Shown: positions 27,796 to 36,316, numbered from the stretch's first letter. The stretch: DNA of 60,833 nucleotides from Bauldia sp. (GCF_020442045.1 NZ_JAGRLA010000108.1:1-60833), one strand, 5' to 3'. Numbers and translations: made by a program. The notes: generated by a model from the sequence alone, not told the origin.

Positions 27796-28137
27796 CTAAC
27801 GGCGGCTCAGCAGCCCCACCGCGAATCCGACGCCCAGCGCGATCAGCACCGAGGTGAAGGGATTCTGGGTGATCTTGACCTCCACCTCATCGATCTTGTT
27901 CGACGCCTGGCGGGCGGCGGCATGAAGCGCGTCGCTCCCCATGTCCGTCGCGTCCTTCAGCACCTGCTCACCGAGATGGCCCGCCTGTTTCCTCGTCTCG
28001 TCGAACTTCTTCTTCAGCGAGGACTGGATCCCCGACGTATCGGCGACCAGGGTCTTCACCGTCTCCGTGAGTGCCGAGATATCGGCGCGGATCTGGTCGA
28101 GATTGTCCGACAACTCCTTGTCCGCATTCGATGCCAT
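27796..28137 (-). CDS. DUF883 (ElaB/YqjD-like) membrane-anchored protein
   Basis: A 113-residue tail-anchored protein. Residues 5-90 are helical and charged (LDQIRADISALTETVKTLVA, then HAAARQASNKIDEVEVKITQ). A single C-terminal membrane segment with small residues follows (FTSVLIALGVGFAVGLLSRR), the usual glycine-rich anchor of the ElaB/YqjD/YgaM group, which in E. coli binds ribosomes at the membrane in stationary phase. The start at 28137 follows GGGAGACGG; the longer upstream frame is not protein-like. A possible EcfG-type stress promoter lies upstream, at 28196-28221. Confidence 0.85.
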   Translation of the reverse strand: MASNADKELSDNLDQIRADISALTETVKTLVADTSGIQSSLKKKFDETRKQAGHLGEQVLKDATDMGSDALHAAARQASNKIDEVEVKITQNPFTSVLIALGVGFAVGLLSRR

Positions 28138-28195
28138 GACCGTCTCCCTCTTTTCCCGTCGAACGGCCTGGAAGGCTCCGCTCGTCAGGTATTCA

Positions 28196-28221
28196 AACAC
28201 GATAATAGCCCGAAATGTTCG
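28196..28221 (-). promoter_or_regulatory. Possible EcfG-type (general stress response) promoter
   Basis: Read on the minus strand, CGAAC (28217-28221), 17 bases and TGTT (28196-28199) resemble the alphaproteobacterial EcfG consensus GGAAC-N16/17-GTT, with one mismatch in the -35 box. It would start transcription about 50 bases before the DUF883 start codon. The match is short and could be chance. Confidence 0.35.
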
Positions 28222-28366
28222 GCAAAGCTTTAACACCCCTCGGGCGCGGCGGGTCGGCGCGCCGGATATGGGCGGGAGAGCCATCCCGGGAATGGGCCAT
28301 CGACAGCTATTTCGTCATGACCTATGACGGTTGCACCATGCTCGACCTCACCCCGGCACACCGCGG

Positions 28367-30088
28367 ATGACCGACGCCCCTTCCGGCATGAGGAAAGGCC
28401 TCGCCAATTACGGCGATGCTGAATTCTCGCTCTTCCTGAGGAAGGCTTTCATCAAGGCGATGGGCTATTCGGATTCGGCCCTCGACCGGCCGATCGTCGG
28501 GATCACCAATACCTTCTCCGGCTACAACGCCTGCCACCGCAACGTTCCCGACCTGATCGAGGCGATCAAGCGCGGTGTCATGCTCGCCGGCGGGCTGCCG
28601 ATCGAGTTCCCGATCGTCTCGATCCACGAATCCTTCTCCCACCCGACGTCCATGTTCCTCCGCAACCTGATGGCGATGGACGCCGAGGAGATGATCCGCG
28701 CCCAGCCGATGGATTCGGTGGTTCTGATCGGCGGCTGCGACAAGACGGTGCCGGCCCTCCTCATGGCGGCGGCCAGTGTCGACCTGCCGGCGATCATGGA
28801 GGTCACCGGCCCGATGATCACCGGCAGCTATCGCGGCGAGCGCCTCGGCGCCTGCACGGACTGCCGCCGTTTCTGGGCGATGCACCGGGCCGGAACGGTC
28901 AGCGGGGCCGAAACCGAGGAGATCAGCGGCAAGCTCGCGCCGGGGCCCGGCACCTGCATGGTGATGGGGACCGCAAGCACCATGGCGCTGGTCACCGAGG
29001 CGCTCGGCATGATGCTGCCGGGTGGCGCGGCGATTCCGGCGGTCAACGCCGACCGGCTTCGCCATGCCGAGGCGACAGGTGCGCGCGCGGTTGCGCTCGC
29101 GGCCGAAAAGCTGAAGCCCAGCGACATCATGACCGAGGCCGCCTTTGGCAACGCGCTGCGCGTCCTCCAGGCGATCGGAGGCTCGACCAACGGCCTGGTC
29201 CACCTGACGGCCATTGCCGGACGGCTCGGCATCGACATCGATCTCGGCGCGTTCGACCGGATGGGCAAGGAGACGCCGGTGCTGGTCGACCTCAAGCCGT
29301 CGGGCCAGCATTATATGGAAGACCTTGAGAAGGCCGGTGGATTGACCCCGGTCATCCGCGAGATCGAGGCGATGCTCGATACGGGTTGCCGGACCGTCAG
29401 CGGCCGGACGCTCGGCGAGAATATCGCCGACGCTCCCGTCCCATGGCCGCAGGACGTCGTCCGGCCGCTCGCCGAGCCGATCCACCAGGGCGGCGGCATC
29501 CGCGTCCTCGGTGGCAACCTCGCGCCGAACGGCGCGATCATCAAGCAGGCTGCGGCGACCGCCTCCCTCCTCAAGCATGCCGGCCGCGCCGTCGTCTTCG
29601 ATTCCCTCCGCGACCTCGCCGAACGGATCGACTCACCCGACCTCGACGTCGCTCCCGACGATATTCTGGTCCTCCGCAACGCCGGCCCGAAGGGCGCGCC
29701 GGGCATGCCGGAGGCGGGCTACATCCCGATCCCGAAGAAGCTCGCCGCCGCCGGCGTCAAGGACATGGTCCGGATTTCCGATGCCCGGATGAGCGGCACC
29801 GCCTTCGGCACCATCGTCCTCCATATCAGCCCGGAAGCGGCGGTCGGCGGGCCGCTGGCGCTGGTCGAGGACGGCGACCAGATATCCCTCGACGTGGCGG
29901 CCGGCCGCATCGAGCTCCTGGTCCGGGAGGCGACGCTCGCCGAAAGGCGGGCGAACTGGCGGCCGCCGGAAATTCCCGGCTCCGGCCGCGGCTATCTCAG
30001 GCTCTATCTCGACCAGGTGCTCCAGGCGGAAGACGGCTGCGACTTCGATTTCCTGAGAAAGACGCCGCGGCGAACCGACACCGCCTGA
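28367..30088 (+). CDS. IlvD/Edd family dehydratase (sugar-acid dehydratase type)
   Basis: A 573-residue iron-sulfur dehydratase. The cysteines expected to bind the cluster lie in IGGCDKTVPALLMAA, ACTDCRRFW and GPGTCMVMGTASTMA. RMSGTAFGTIVLHISPEAAVGG is the C-terminal family block. The substitution pattern (GYNACHRNVPDLIEAIKRGV, SIHESFSHPTSM) fits the pentonate/hexonate branch (arabinonate or xylonate dehydratase) better than dihydroxy-acid dehydratase. The start at 28367 gives MTDAPSGMRKGL; a second ATG lies seven codons on. It stands alone between the stress genes and tRNA-Ser; no sugar dehydrogenase is adjacent. The exact sugar acid is not determinable here. Confidence 0.87.
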   Translation: MTDAPSGMRKGLANYGDAEFSLFLRKAFIKAMGYSDSALDRPIVGITNTFSGYNACHRNVPDLIEAIKRGVMLAGGLPIEFPIVSIHESFSHPTSMFLRNLMAMDAEEMIRAQPMDSVVLIGGCDKTVPALLMAAASVDLPAIMEVTGPMITGSYRGERLGACTDCRRFWAMHRAGTVSGAETEEISGKLAPGPGTCMVMGTASTMALVTEALGMMLPGGAAIPAVNADRLRHAEATGARAVALAAEKLKPSDIMTEAAFGNALRVLQAIGGSTNGLVHLTAIAGRLGIDIDLGAFDRMGKETPVLVDLKPSGQHYMEDLEKAGGLTPVIREIEAMLDTGCRTVSGRTLGENIADAPVPWPQDVVRPLAEPIHQGGGIRVLGGNLAPNGAIIKQAAATASLLKHAGRAVVFDSLRDLAERIDSPDLDVAPDDILVLRNAGPKGAPGMPEAGYIPIPKKLAAAGVKDMVRISDARMSGTAFGTIVLHISPEAAVGGPLALVEDGDQISLDVAAGRIELLVREATLAERRANWRPPEIPGSGRGYLRLYLDQVLQAEDGCDFDFLRKTPRRTDTA

Positions 30089-30195
30089 GCCGCCGGAAGA
30101 CGGATTTGCTTATCCTTCCCACAGCCACCATCTGATGCTTGTTCCGACCGGTGGCCCTCGTGTATGGTCCGCCGCGCCGAACAGGCCACATGATG

Positions 30196-30285
30196 GAGAG
30201 GTGCCGGAGTGGTCGAACGGGGCGGTCTCGAAAACCGTTGAGCGCGCGAGCGTTCCCAGGGTTCGAATCCCTGTCTCTCCGCCAT
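30196..30285 (+). tRNA. tRNA-Ser (anticodon CGA)
   Basis: A 90-base class II tRNA. The acceptor stem GGAGAGG pairs with TCTCTCC, followed by discriminator G and an encoded CCA. The anticodon stem GCGGT/ACCGT encloses loop CTCGAAA, giving anticodon CGA for UCG codons. A long variable arm (GAGCGCGCGAGCGTTC region) and the T arm GGTTCGAATCC confirm serine identity. It reads UCG, a major serine codon in GC-rich genomes. Confidence 0.97.
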
Positions 30286-30529
30286 GCCTTTTCGCCCTCC
30301 TCGATGCCTCCCGGCGATTTGACACCATTCGCCAACAAGGCTGTGATTCCGGCGTAGCAGCAGGATTTCGGTTTCAGGTTCGGCGTTGCGGAGGGGAGCG
30401 GACACGCCAAAGCTGCGGATCGGGATTTCTGCGGTGATAAAGCCGATCCCGCCTTACACAATGAGGTGTGGCCGCAAAGGTCCCGAAATCCGCGACAGTT
30501 TTGCTTTCGGGCTCGGCGACACCCCTTGT

Positions 30530-30664
30530 TCAGTGCCGGACAGTCCAGGGATCGATGACCGGAACACCTGCCGCATCGAAGGCGCTGACATCGGGTGTCG
30601 CAACGGTGAAACCATGGGCCGTTGCGATGGCGGCGATATAGCCGGACGGACTCGGATCATCCCC
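30530..30664 (-). pseudogene. vapC (PIN-domain toxin) C-terminal remnant
   Basis: Reading the minus strand upward from a TGA at 30530-30532 gives 44 codons back to an in-frame stop at 30665-30667. The product includes GYIAAIATAHGFTVATPDVS and FDAAGVPVIDPW, which is the last third of a VapC-family PIN ribonuclease, including the Asp of the final acidic cluster. The first two thirds (with the N-terminal catalytic Asp) and any VapB antitoxin are missing, and there is no start codon or ribosome site. It is therefore a broken, non-functional copy. The break falls where the liv segment begins. Confidence 0.8.
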
Positions 30665-30686
30665 TCATCGCCCCTGTCCAGATTCC

Positions 30687-30714
30687 CCGACCGCCGCCGG
30701 GATGCGGCGGTCGG
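30687..30714 (-). terminator. Perfect 11-bp hairpin at the end of the liv operon
   Basis: CCGACCGCCGC and GCGGCGGTCGG pair around a 6-base loop, 20 bases after the stop of the last gene of the operon. There is no T-run on the minus-strand side, so rho-independent release is uncertain. Its place marks the probable transcript end. Confidence 0.5.
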
Positions 30715-30733
30715 TATCGTCCATGCCGCAGCT

Positions 30734-31675
30734 TCAGTCGGCCTTGTCCGCGAGGATCCGGATAAGATGCGCGGGCGTATAAACCGGAATCGTGCAACCG
30801 GGGGCGAGGATCAGCCCGCGCTCGCCGCAGGTGGCAAGGGTATCGCGGATCTGCGTGCGCAACTCGTCGGGCGTCATGTCAGCAATGCGGCTTTCGTCCA
30901 CACCGCCGATCACGCCCTTGCCGGTCGCCTCACGGATCGCACCAAGAGACGGGTTGCCCGCCAGCTTGTCTGAAACGCTGAACACCTCGACGGGGTAATC
31001 CGCGAAACGATCCAGCGAAATTGGCGCGCCGTGCAGATGGATGAGACGCACCATGCCGGCCATCGCCTCGAGCATCTCCATCTCGAAAGGTCGCATGAAG
31101 AGCTCGTAGGTGTCGTCATCCGCGTGCAAGGGCGAGCCGGGCTGATTGCCGCTGTTGACACTAAAGAAGATGCCATCGCATCCCGCCTCGCGCAGCGCAG
31201 CCATGAAGGCGCACATGCTCTCGCCCACCGCTCGCAGCATCCGCAGCGTTTCCTCTGGATGCGCCTTGAGGATCGGGATGCAAGCCATCCCCGCGCGCCG
31301 GACTACCTGCCGCCACGGATCGAAGGTGGTGAACAGGATTGGCATGCCCGGTCCATAGTGCTCGCGCAGCATCTTCAAGCAAATGATCTCTTCGGCAAAC
31401 ATATAATCAGTCATCGGCGCCGGTTCGAAGCGATCTATGTCTTCGGGGCCTCGGATTGTCTCGACGCCATCGGGAAATGGGTAGTGAAAATCGTTCACAA
31501 CCTTAAGAATATCCCAGTCGTATTCGTCCTGATAGATGATGTGCCGCCGCGCATGTTCCGCCCCGCCCAGGGTCTCGGTCATGTAATGGGTCCAGCAGGT
31601 GCGCGGCACCCGGTCCACTGCTTCACCCGCAACCGCCGCGCGGAATCGTTCCTGCCTGTCCATTTCCGTCTCCAT
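30734..31675 (-). CDS. Uroporphyrinogen decarboxylase (URO-D) superfamily protein, methyltransferase-like
   Basis: A 313-residue TIM-barrel protein of the URO-D superfamily, in the branch that includes corrinoid methyltransferases (MtaA, CmuA) rather than HemE. The C-terminal block LILAPGCTIPVYTP (C294) matches the second zinc-ligand region of MtaA-type enzymes. The first ligand block, normally His-x-Cys-Gly, reads H213-L-H215-G, so a His replaces the Cys. FDPWRQVVRRAGM and SVNSGNQPGSPL line the presumed active site. It is the last gene of the liv operon, 23 bases after livF. A start at 31663 is equally possible. No corrinoid protein gene is near, so the reaction is unknown; a role on the transported compound is inferred. 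Confidence 0.82.
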   Translation of the reverse strand: METEMDRQERFRAAVAGEAVDRVPRTCWTHYMTETLGGAEHARRHIIYQDEYDWDILKVVNDFHYPFPDGVETIRGPEDIDRFEPAPMTDYMFAEEIICLKMLREHYGPGMPILFTTFDPWRQVVRRAGMACIPILKAHPEETLRMLRAVGESMCAFMAALREAGCDGIFFSVNSGNQPGSPLHADDDTYELFMRPFEMEMLEAMAGMVRLIHLHGAPISLDRFADYPVEVFSVSDKLAGNPSLGAIREATGKGVIGGVDESRIADMTPDELRTQIRDTLATCGERGLILAPGCTIPVYTPAHLIRILADKAD

Positions 31676-31698
31676 TCTTTTGATTGTTGTTTCAGATG

Positions 31699-32409
31699 CT
31701 ACGCGATGCCGAGATATGCTTTCTGCATCAGCGGATTTTCCAGCAGCGCCGCTGCCCTGTCGGCGATCACCACCACCCCGGTCTGCAGCACGTATCCCCG
31801 CGACGCGATCGACAGCGCCACATTGGCGTTCTGTTCGACCAGGAGGATCGACAGCCCTTCGCTCTGATTGAGATTGACGATCAGGTCGAAGATCGTGCGC
31901 ACATATTTTGGCGAAAGGCCCATCGAAGGCTCGTCCATTATGAGCAGTTTCGGTCGAGCCATAAGGGCGCGCGCCATGGCGACCATCTGCTGCTCTCCGC
32001 CCGACAGTGTTCCTGCCGCCTGCCCGGCGCGGGACGCCGTGACCGGAAATATCTCGGCCATCTTGGCGATATCCTCGGCGATCCCCTTGCTATCGCGTCG
32101 GCGCCAGGCGCCCATCATCAGATTTTCACGCACGGTCAGTTGCGGGAACATGCGCCGGCGCTCCAGAACCGGTGCGATGCCCGCATCGACAATCTGGGAC
32201 GGCCGTTTGCCGATAAGGCGCTCTCCGCGAAAGACTATGTCGCCGCTGCGCGGCTTCACCCAGCCCAGGATGGACTTCATCGTCGTGGATTTGCCGCAGG
32301 CGTTGCCCCCCAGGAGCGCGACGATCTCCCCCTCGCCCACGCTCAGCGACACGCCGCGCAAGGCGTGGACGGAGCCGTACCAGGTATTGACGTCATTCAA
32401 TTCCAGCAT
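31699..32409 (-). CDS. livF: Branched-chain amino-acid-type ABC transporter ATPase 2
   Basis: A 236-residue ATPase that powers the LivHM permease. The Walker A is GGNACGKSTTMKS (a Cys where Ala or Gly is usual), the signature is LSGGEQQMVAMARALMARPK and the Walker B is LLIMDEPSMGLSPK. The H-loop region ends ILLVEQNANVALSIASRGYV, typical of LivF. The start at 32409 (MLELNDVN) is chosen because AGAGAGAGA precedes it. It overlaps the livG end by 17 bases, a sign of translational coupling. Confidence 0.93.
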   Translation of the reverse strand: MLELNDVNTWYGSVHALRGVSLSVGEGEIVALLGGNACGKSTTMKSILGWVKPRSGDIVFRGERLIGKRPSQIVDAGIAPVLERRRMFPQLTVRENLMMGAWRRRDSKGIAEDIAKMAEIFPVTASRAGQAAGTLSGGEQQMVAMARALMARPKLLIMDEPSMGLSPKYVRTIFDLIVNLNQSEGLSILLVEQNANVALSIASRGYVLQTGVVVIADRAAALLENPLMQKAYLGIA

Positions 32410-33178
32410 TCTCTCTCTGCCCCAGATAAGCCTCAATCACCTCGGGGTTCTCTGTCACGTCTGCCGGCGCGCCTTCGGCGATCTTCTCGCCATGGTCGAG
32501 CACGACAACCCGGTCCGAGACGCTCATCACCAGCCGCATCTTGTGTTCGACAACCAGCAGTGTGTAGCCCAGGTCGCGCAGGCGAAAGATCAGATCGACG
32601 ATGCCTTGCGTCTCATGCGGATTCATTCCCGCCGTAGGCTCGTCCAGAAGGATGAGCTTTGGCTGGCCGATCAGACAGCGCGCTATCTCCACGCGTCGCT
32701 GATTGGCATAGGACAGCACCTTCACCTTCTGGTCGACGCGCGGCAGCAGCCGCTCTTCGAACTGTTCGAGCACCTCGATGACGCGCGCCCGCGCCGCGCG
32801 CTCTTCCTCGCGCTGCCAGGACGGACGCAGGATGCCGCTGACAATACCGCTTCGGGTGGTCAGGTGGGCACCAACCAACACGTTCTCCATCACGGTCATA
32901 TCGCGAAAGAGGCGGATATGCTGGAAGGTGCGACGGATGCCGGTCCCGGCGATTTGATGCGGTGGCAAGTGCGTTATGTCTTGACCCAGAAAACTCACCT
33001 TTCCACCGCTGGCCGCAGCGGTGCCGGTGATGCAGTTGAACAGGGTCGTCTTCCCGGCGCCGTTGGGGCCGATCAGGCTGACGATCTCGCCCTCGTCAAC
33101 CTGCATCGACACATCTTGCACCGCTCTAACGCCGCCATAGTCCTTGCAAAGGCCGCCGATCTCGAGAAAACCGGCCAT
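32393..33178 (-). CDS. livG: Branched-chain amino-acid-type ABC transporter ATPase 1
   Basis: A 261-residue ATPase of the LivG type. The Walker A is GPNGAGKTTLFNCITG, the signature region is LSYANQRRVEIARCLIGQPK (with SYANQ where SGGEQ is usual, as is normal for LivG) and the Walker B is LILLDEPTAGMNP. The start codon overlaps the stop of livM by one base. The ligand class is set by the binding protein and cannot be read from the ATPase. Confidence 0.94.
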   Translation of the reverse strand: MAGFLEIGGLCKDYGGVRAVQDVSMQVDEGEIVSLIGPNGAGKTTLFNCITGTAAASGGKVSFLGQDITHLPPHQIAGTGIRRTFQHIRLFRDMTVMENVLVGAHLTTRSGIVSGILRPSWQREEERAARARVIEVLEQFEERLLPRVDQKVKVLSYANQRRVEIARCLIGQPKLILLDEPTAGMNPHETQGIVDLIFRLRDLGYTLLVVEHKMRLVMSVSDRVVVLDHGEKIAEGAPADVTENPEVIEAYLGQRENAGIE

Positions 33179-34188
33179 TACATGGCCTCTGGCGGCAGGA
33201 AGACGTCACCGCGATAGGCTTTTCTCTGCCGCCGATCGAACAGCCGCAGCCGCAGGTCGTAGTGATGCCCGCCGAATAATCCCTGCGGCCGCACCTGCAT
33301 GACGATGATCAGCACCAGCCCGTAAAGCAGCATCCGGTATTCAGACACCGCGCGGAACAGTTCGGGAATGGCGATCAGGATCGCCGCGCCCACGATGGGA
33401 CCGATCATGTTTCCCGATCCGCCAAGCGCGAGAATGGCAAGCAGAATGAAGCTCTCCAGCATGGTGAAGCTGTCAGGGCTTATGTAGCGAACGGAATGCG
33501 CATAACACGCCCCTGCAATCCCCGCGTAGAAGGCCGAGATCACGAAGGCCTGCACCTTGTAGCGGGTGACGTTCACGCCCATTGCGGCGGCGGCAAGCTG
33601 ATCCTCGCGGATCGCCACCAGTGCCCGCCCGAAGCGCGAATTCACCAGCCGTGCCATGGTGAAAACCACCACCGCGACGACGGCGAGAACGAAGAAGTAA
33701 TTCTCGATCCGCGTGTCGACCTCCCAACCAAAGACACTTGGCCGCGGTATGTCCTTGATGCCGAGTGGTCCCCCGGTGAACCCGTTCCAGTTCAGCAGAA
33801 CCAGCCAGACGATGATGTTGAAACCCAGTGTTGCGAGGGCGAGATAGATCCCCTCGAGCCGGAGCGTCGGTCGCCCCAGCGCCCAACCGAAGGCACCGGC
33901 CACCAGCCCGGCGGCCAGGAACGCGACTTCGAACGGCGCGCCCATATCCACCGTCAGCATCGCCGACGTATAGGCGCCGATCCCGTAAAATCCCGCATGG
34001 CCGATGGCGATGAGGCCGATATAGCCGTTCAACAGGTTCAGGCTCTGCGCGAGGATCACGTAGATCCCGATGAAAATCATGATCTGCAGGACATACTGGT
34101 TCGAGATCACGAAGGGCGCGGCGACCAGCGCGGCGAGAAACAGGATTAGCGGGCTGTTCTCAAGCGCATTCTTGACAATCTGCGGCAT
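33178..34188 (-). CDS. livM: Branched-chain amino-acid-type ABC permease LivM
   Basis: A 336-residue inner-membrane permease with about nine hydrophobic segments. LivM hallmarks are SLNLLNGYIGLIAIGHAGFYGIG and, near the C-terminus, LALGGSGNMIGPIVGAAILI followed by the EAA-like loop. IREDQLAAAAMGVNVTRYKV is the cytoplasmic coupling loop. Its start overlaps the livH stop by one base, and it pairs with LivH as the heterodimeric channel. Confidence 0.94.
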   Translation of the reverse strand: MPQIVKNALENSPLILFLAALVAAPFVISNQYVLQIMIFIGIYVILAQSLNLLNGYIGLIAIGHAGFYGIGAYTSAMLTVDMGAPFEVAFLAAGLVAGAFGWALGRPTLRLEGIYLALATLGFNIIVWLVLLNWNGFTGGPLGIKDIPRPSVFGWEVDTRIENYFFVLAVVAVVVFTMARLVNSRFGRALVAIREDQLAAAAMGVNVTRYKVQAFVISAFYAGIAGACYAHSVRYISPDSFTMLESFILLAILALGGSGNMIGPIVGAAILIAIPELFRAVSEYRMLLYGLVLIIVMQVRPQGLFGGHHYDLRLRLFDRRQRKAYRGDVFLPPEAM

Positions 34189-35078
34189 CAGTCGCCCCGT
34201 GCGCCCTTGAGCTGGCCACCGCCGAACAGACCCTGCGGACGGATCAGCAGAACGGCGAACATGAAGACAAACGCGATCAGGTGGCGGAAATTTGAGTTGA
34301 CGAAGTCCACCGAAAACACCTCGACCACCCCGATCAGCAGTCCCGCCAGGATCGCTCCGGGCATCGAGGCCAGCCCGCCAATCACCGCCGCGCTGAACGC
34401 CTTGAGGCCCAGCATTACGCCCATCGTCGGGTAGAAGAGGTTGTAGTAGAAGCCGATCAGCACGCCCGCGATCCCGCCCATCATCGATCCGAAGGCAAAA
34501 GTAATGGTGAAGATGCGGTTGACATCGACGCCCATGGCCATCGCAGCTTCATGGTCCTGCGCCGTGGCGCGGATTGCGGTTCCCAGGCGGCTGTACCGGA
34601 AGAAGAGGAAGGTCGCAGCCATGATCAGAAGCGCGACCATCAGGACGGAGAGTTGCAGGTACGAAACATAGACTTCGCCGATGCGGATTTCGGAAAAGGC
34701 CAGTCCCTCGATCTGGCGCATCGGGATGGATTCTACTTCGGCGCCAAAGATCAGCCGCGCAAGCTGCGTCAGCACGACGGAAAAGCCGATGGTCACCAGC
34801 AGCGACGAGAAGTGAGGCGCGTTCCGCAGGCGCCTGAAGGCAACGATTTCTATCAGCGCCCCGAGCAGGAAGGTGGCAACCACTGCGGCGATGAGTGCCA
34901 GGACAAGGTTGTCCTGCAGGTGGGTGAAGACCACGAACCCGGCATAGGCGCCGACCATGAAAACCTCGCCATGCGCAAAGGTGACCATGCGCAGCACGCC
35001 GAAGATGATGGTGAAGCCCAGTGCAAGCAGCGCATAGATGCTGCCCTGCGTGAGGCCGTTGACCAGCTGCTCGAACAT
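34188..35078 (-). CDS. livH: Branched-chain amino-acid-type ABC permease LivH
   Basis: A 296-residue permease with about eight membrane segments. It opens FEQLVNGLTQGSIYALLALG, the standard LivH start, and contains the coupling loop IRATAQDHEAAMAMGVDVNR and GIAGVLIGFYYNLFYPTMG. It ends RPQGLFGGGQLKGARGD, close to other LivH tails. It follows the binding-protein gene after 55 bases, within the same operon. Confidence 0.94.
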   Translation of the reverse strand: MFEQLVNGLTQGSIYALLALGFTIIFGVLRMVTFAHGEVFMVGAYAGFVVFTHLQDNLVLALIAAVVATFLLGALIEIVAFRRLRNAPHFSSLLVTIGFSVVLTQLARLIFGAEVESIPMRQIEGLAFSEIRIGEVYVSYLQLSVLMVALLIMAATFLFFRYSRLGTAIRATAQDHEAAMAMGVDVNRIFTITFAFGSMMGGIAGVLIGFYYNLFYPTMGVMLGLKAFSAAVIGGLASMPGAILAGLLIGVVEVFSVDFVNSNFRHLIAFVFMFAVLLIRPQGLFGGGQLKGARGD

Positions 35079-35133
35079 CGCCTTGTCTTTTATCGATTTC
35101 GGGCGGCGGTTTTGGCCGCCGCCCGGATTCGGA

Positions 35134-36282
35134 TCACTCGGACATCACCCATTCGCCATCGCGCACGACGGTACGGTTATAGGTTTTCACCGGATCACGC
35201 GAAGCGGTGTAGTCGAAACCGCCCGTGACACCCACGAAGTCGCTCAACTGGAAGATCGCGGGCGCGACGGCGGACCGTTTTCCACCCGCGGCGCTGGCAC
35301 CTTGCAGCGCCAGCAGGCCGGCATCGTAGCCGAGTGCCGCGAAGAGATTAGGCGTCTTTTCGTACTTGGCCACATAGGCGTCCGTGAATGCCTTCGACAC
35401 CGGATCGGGATTTTCCGGAAAATAGAGTGCGACGCCCGCAATGCCCTCGGCGGCGGAGCCCGCCAGCTCAAGCAATTCGGGAGATCGCGGCGCGCCGGAG
35501 TTCAAGAACTGCGTCTGCAGCCGCGCGCGACGCGACTGGGCCAGGATTGCGCCCGTTTCGGCGGAATGTCCGGCGATGAAGACGGCGTCAGGCCCCATAT
35601 TCTTGATCTTGGTCACGACGGCGGCAAAGTCCTTTTCGCCCGGCGTGATGCCTTCTTCGGTCAGCACGTCGGCACCCAGGGCTTTGACCTCGTCGGCAAA
35701 TGAGGCGCTGGCCTGCACCCCCCAGTCGTCGTTGGTATAGATCGTGGCGATCTTCTGCTTTCCCATGTCCTGCACTGCCCAACGGGCGAGATACTGGCTT
35801 TCCGCCTTCTGGATCGCCATGACGCGCACCATGTTGTCGCCCAGGCCTGAAAAGTCAGGGTGGGACGCGGTTGGCGAAATCTGCGCCATGCCCGCCGCCT
35901 CGTAGACCGGAGCAGCTGCCATCGAGGCCGAGGACGTGAAATCGCCGATCTCAAGCAGGATCTCATCATTGGCGACGAAGCGCTCCGCCACCAGCACCGC
36001 CTCGCGCGGGTCGCCGCGACTATCCTCGATCACAAGCTCGACCATCTTGCCGTCCAAGCCGCCTTTCGCGTTGGCCTGGTCGATAGCCAATTCAATCCCG
36101 TTTCTGATGAAGCTGCCAAACTCGGCCATGTCGCCGGTGATCGGCAGCGAGACACCGAATTTCACGGTCTCTTGCGCATGGCTCCCGTTTGGCGCCAGGC
36201 TCGCCGCAACGGCCAGAACCGCCGCCGCGAATGCCGACAGCCCGCCTCGCCGTCCAATGGAAGACGTTTCGAATCGTTTCAT
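35134..36282 (-). CDS. Periplasmic substrate-binding protein of the liv-type ABC transporter
   Basis: A 382-residue type I periplasmic binding protein. The signal peptide (basic KRFETSSIGRRGG, then hydrophobic LSAFAAAVLAVAASLA, cut near SHAQ) is followed by VKFGVSLPITGDMAEFGSFI and the ligand-loop blocks GDFTSSASMAAAPVYEAAGM and AISPTASHP-like ISPTASHPDFSGLGDNMVR. The start at 36282 is chosen for GAAAGGGA just upstream. It is the first gene of the operon, behind the promoter at 36305-36310. Ligand specificity is open: amino acids, amides, urea and aromatic acids all use this family. Confidence 0.92.
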   Translation of the reverse strand: MKRFETSSIGRRGGLSAFAAAVLAVAASLAPNGSHAQETVKFGVSLPITGDMAEFGSFIRNGIELAIDQANAKGGLDGKMVELVIEDSRGDPREAVLVAERFVANDEILLEIGDFTSSASMAAAPVYEAAGMAQISPTASHPDFSGLGDNMVRVMAIQKAESQYLARWAVQDMGKQKIATIYTNDDWGVQASASFADEVKALGADVLTEEGITPGEKDFAAVVTKIKNMGPDAVFIAGHSAETGAILAQSRRARLQTQFLNSGAPRSPELLELAGSAAEGIAGVALYFPENPDPVSKAFTDAYVAKYEKTPNLFAALGYDAGLLALQGASAAGGKRSAVAPAIFQLSDFVGVTGGFDYTASRDPVKTYNRTVVRDGEWVMSE

Positions 36283-36304
36283 CCCGATGTCCCTTTCTTG
36301 CAAC

Positions 36305-36310
36305 ATTACA
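36305..36310 (-). promoter_or_regulatory. Probable -10 box of the liv operon promoter
   Basis: On the minus strand the hexamer TGTAAT matches TATAAT at 5 of 6 positions. Transcription would begin near 36298, about 16 bases before the binding-protein start. The -35 region is poor, which suits an activator-dependent or tightly regulated promoter. Confidence 0.5.
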
Positions 36311-36316
36311 AAAGCG

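Larger units (their letters stand above)
30286..30733. other. Gene-poor stretch between tRNA-Ser and the liv operon
   Basis: These 448 bases hold no intact gene. The first ~240 bases show no recognisable product in any frame. A vapC remnant occupies 30530-30664 on the minus strand and a perfect hairpin 30687-30714. The stretch looks like debris at the edge of an inserted segment. No integrase, insertion-sequence end or tRNA-derived repeat was seen. Confidence 0.7.

Noticed and set aside
28367..30088. Dihydroxy-acid dehydratase (ilvD proper)
   Set aside because: Substitution pattern and context fit the sugar-acid branch better, and no branched-chain biosynthesis gene is adjacent; hence no symbol was given.
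30004..30405. A minus-strand open frame whose product contains MAERQGFEPWE across the tRNA-Ser gene
   Set aside because: This string is the well-known translation of a tRNA-Ser antisense region; the tRNA structure is complete, so no protein is called.
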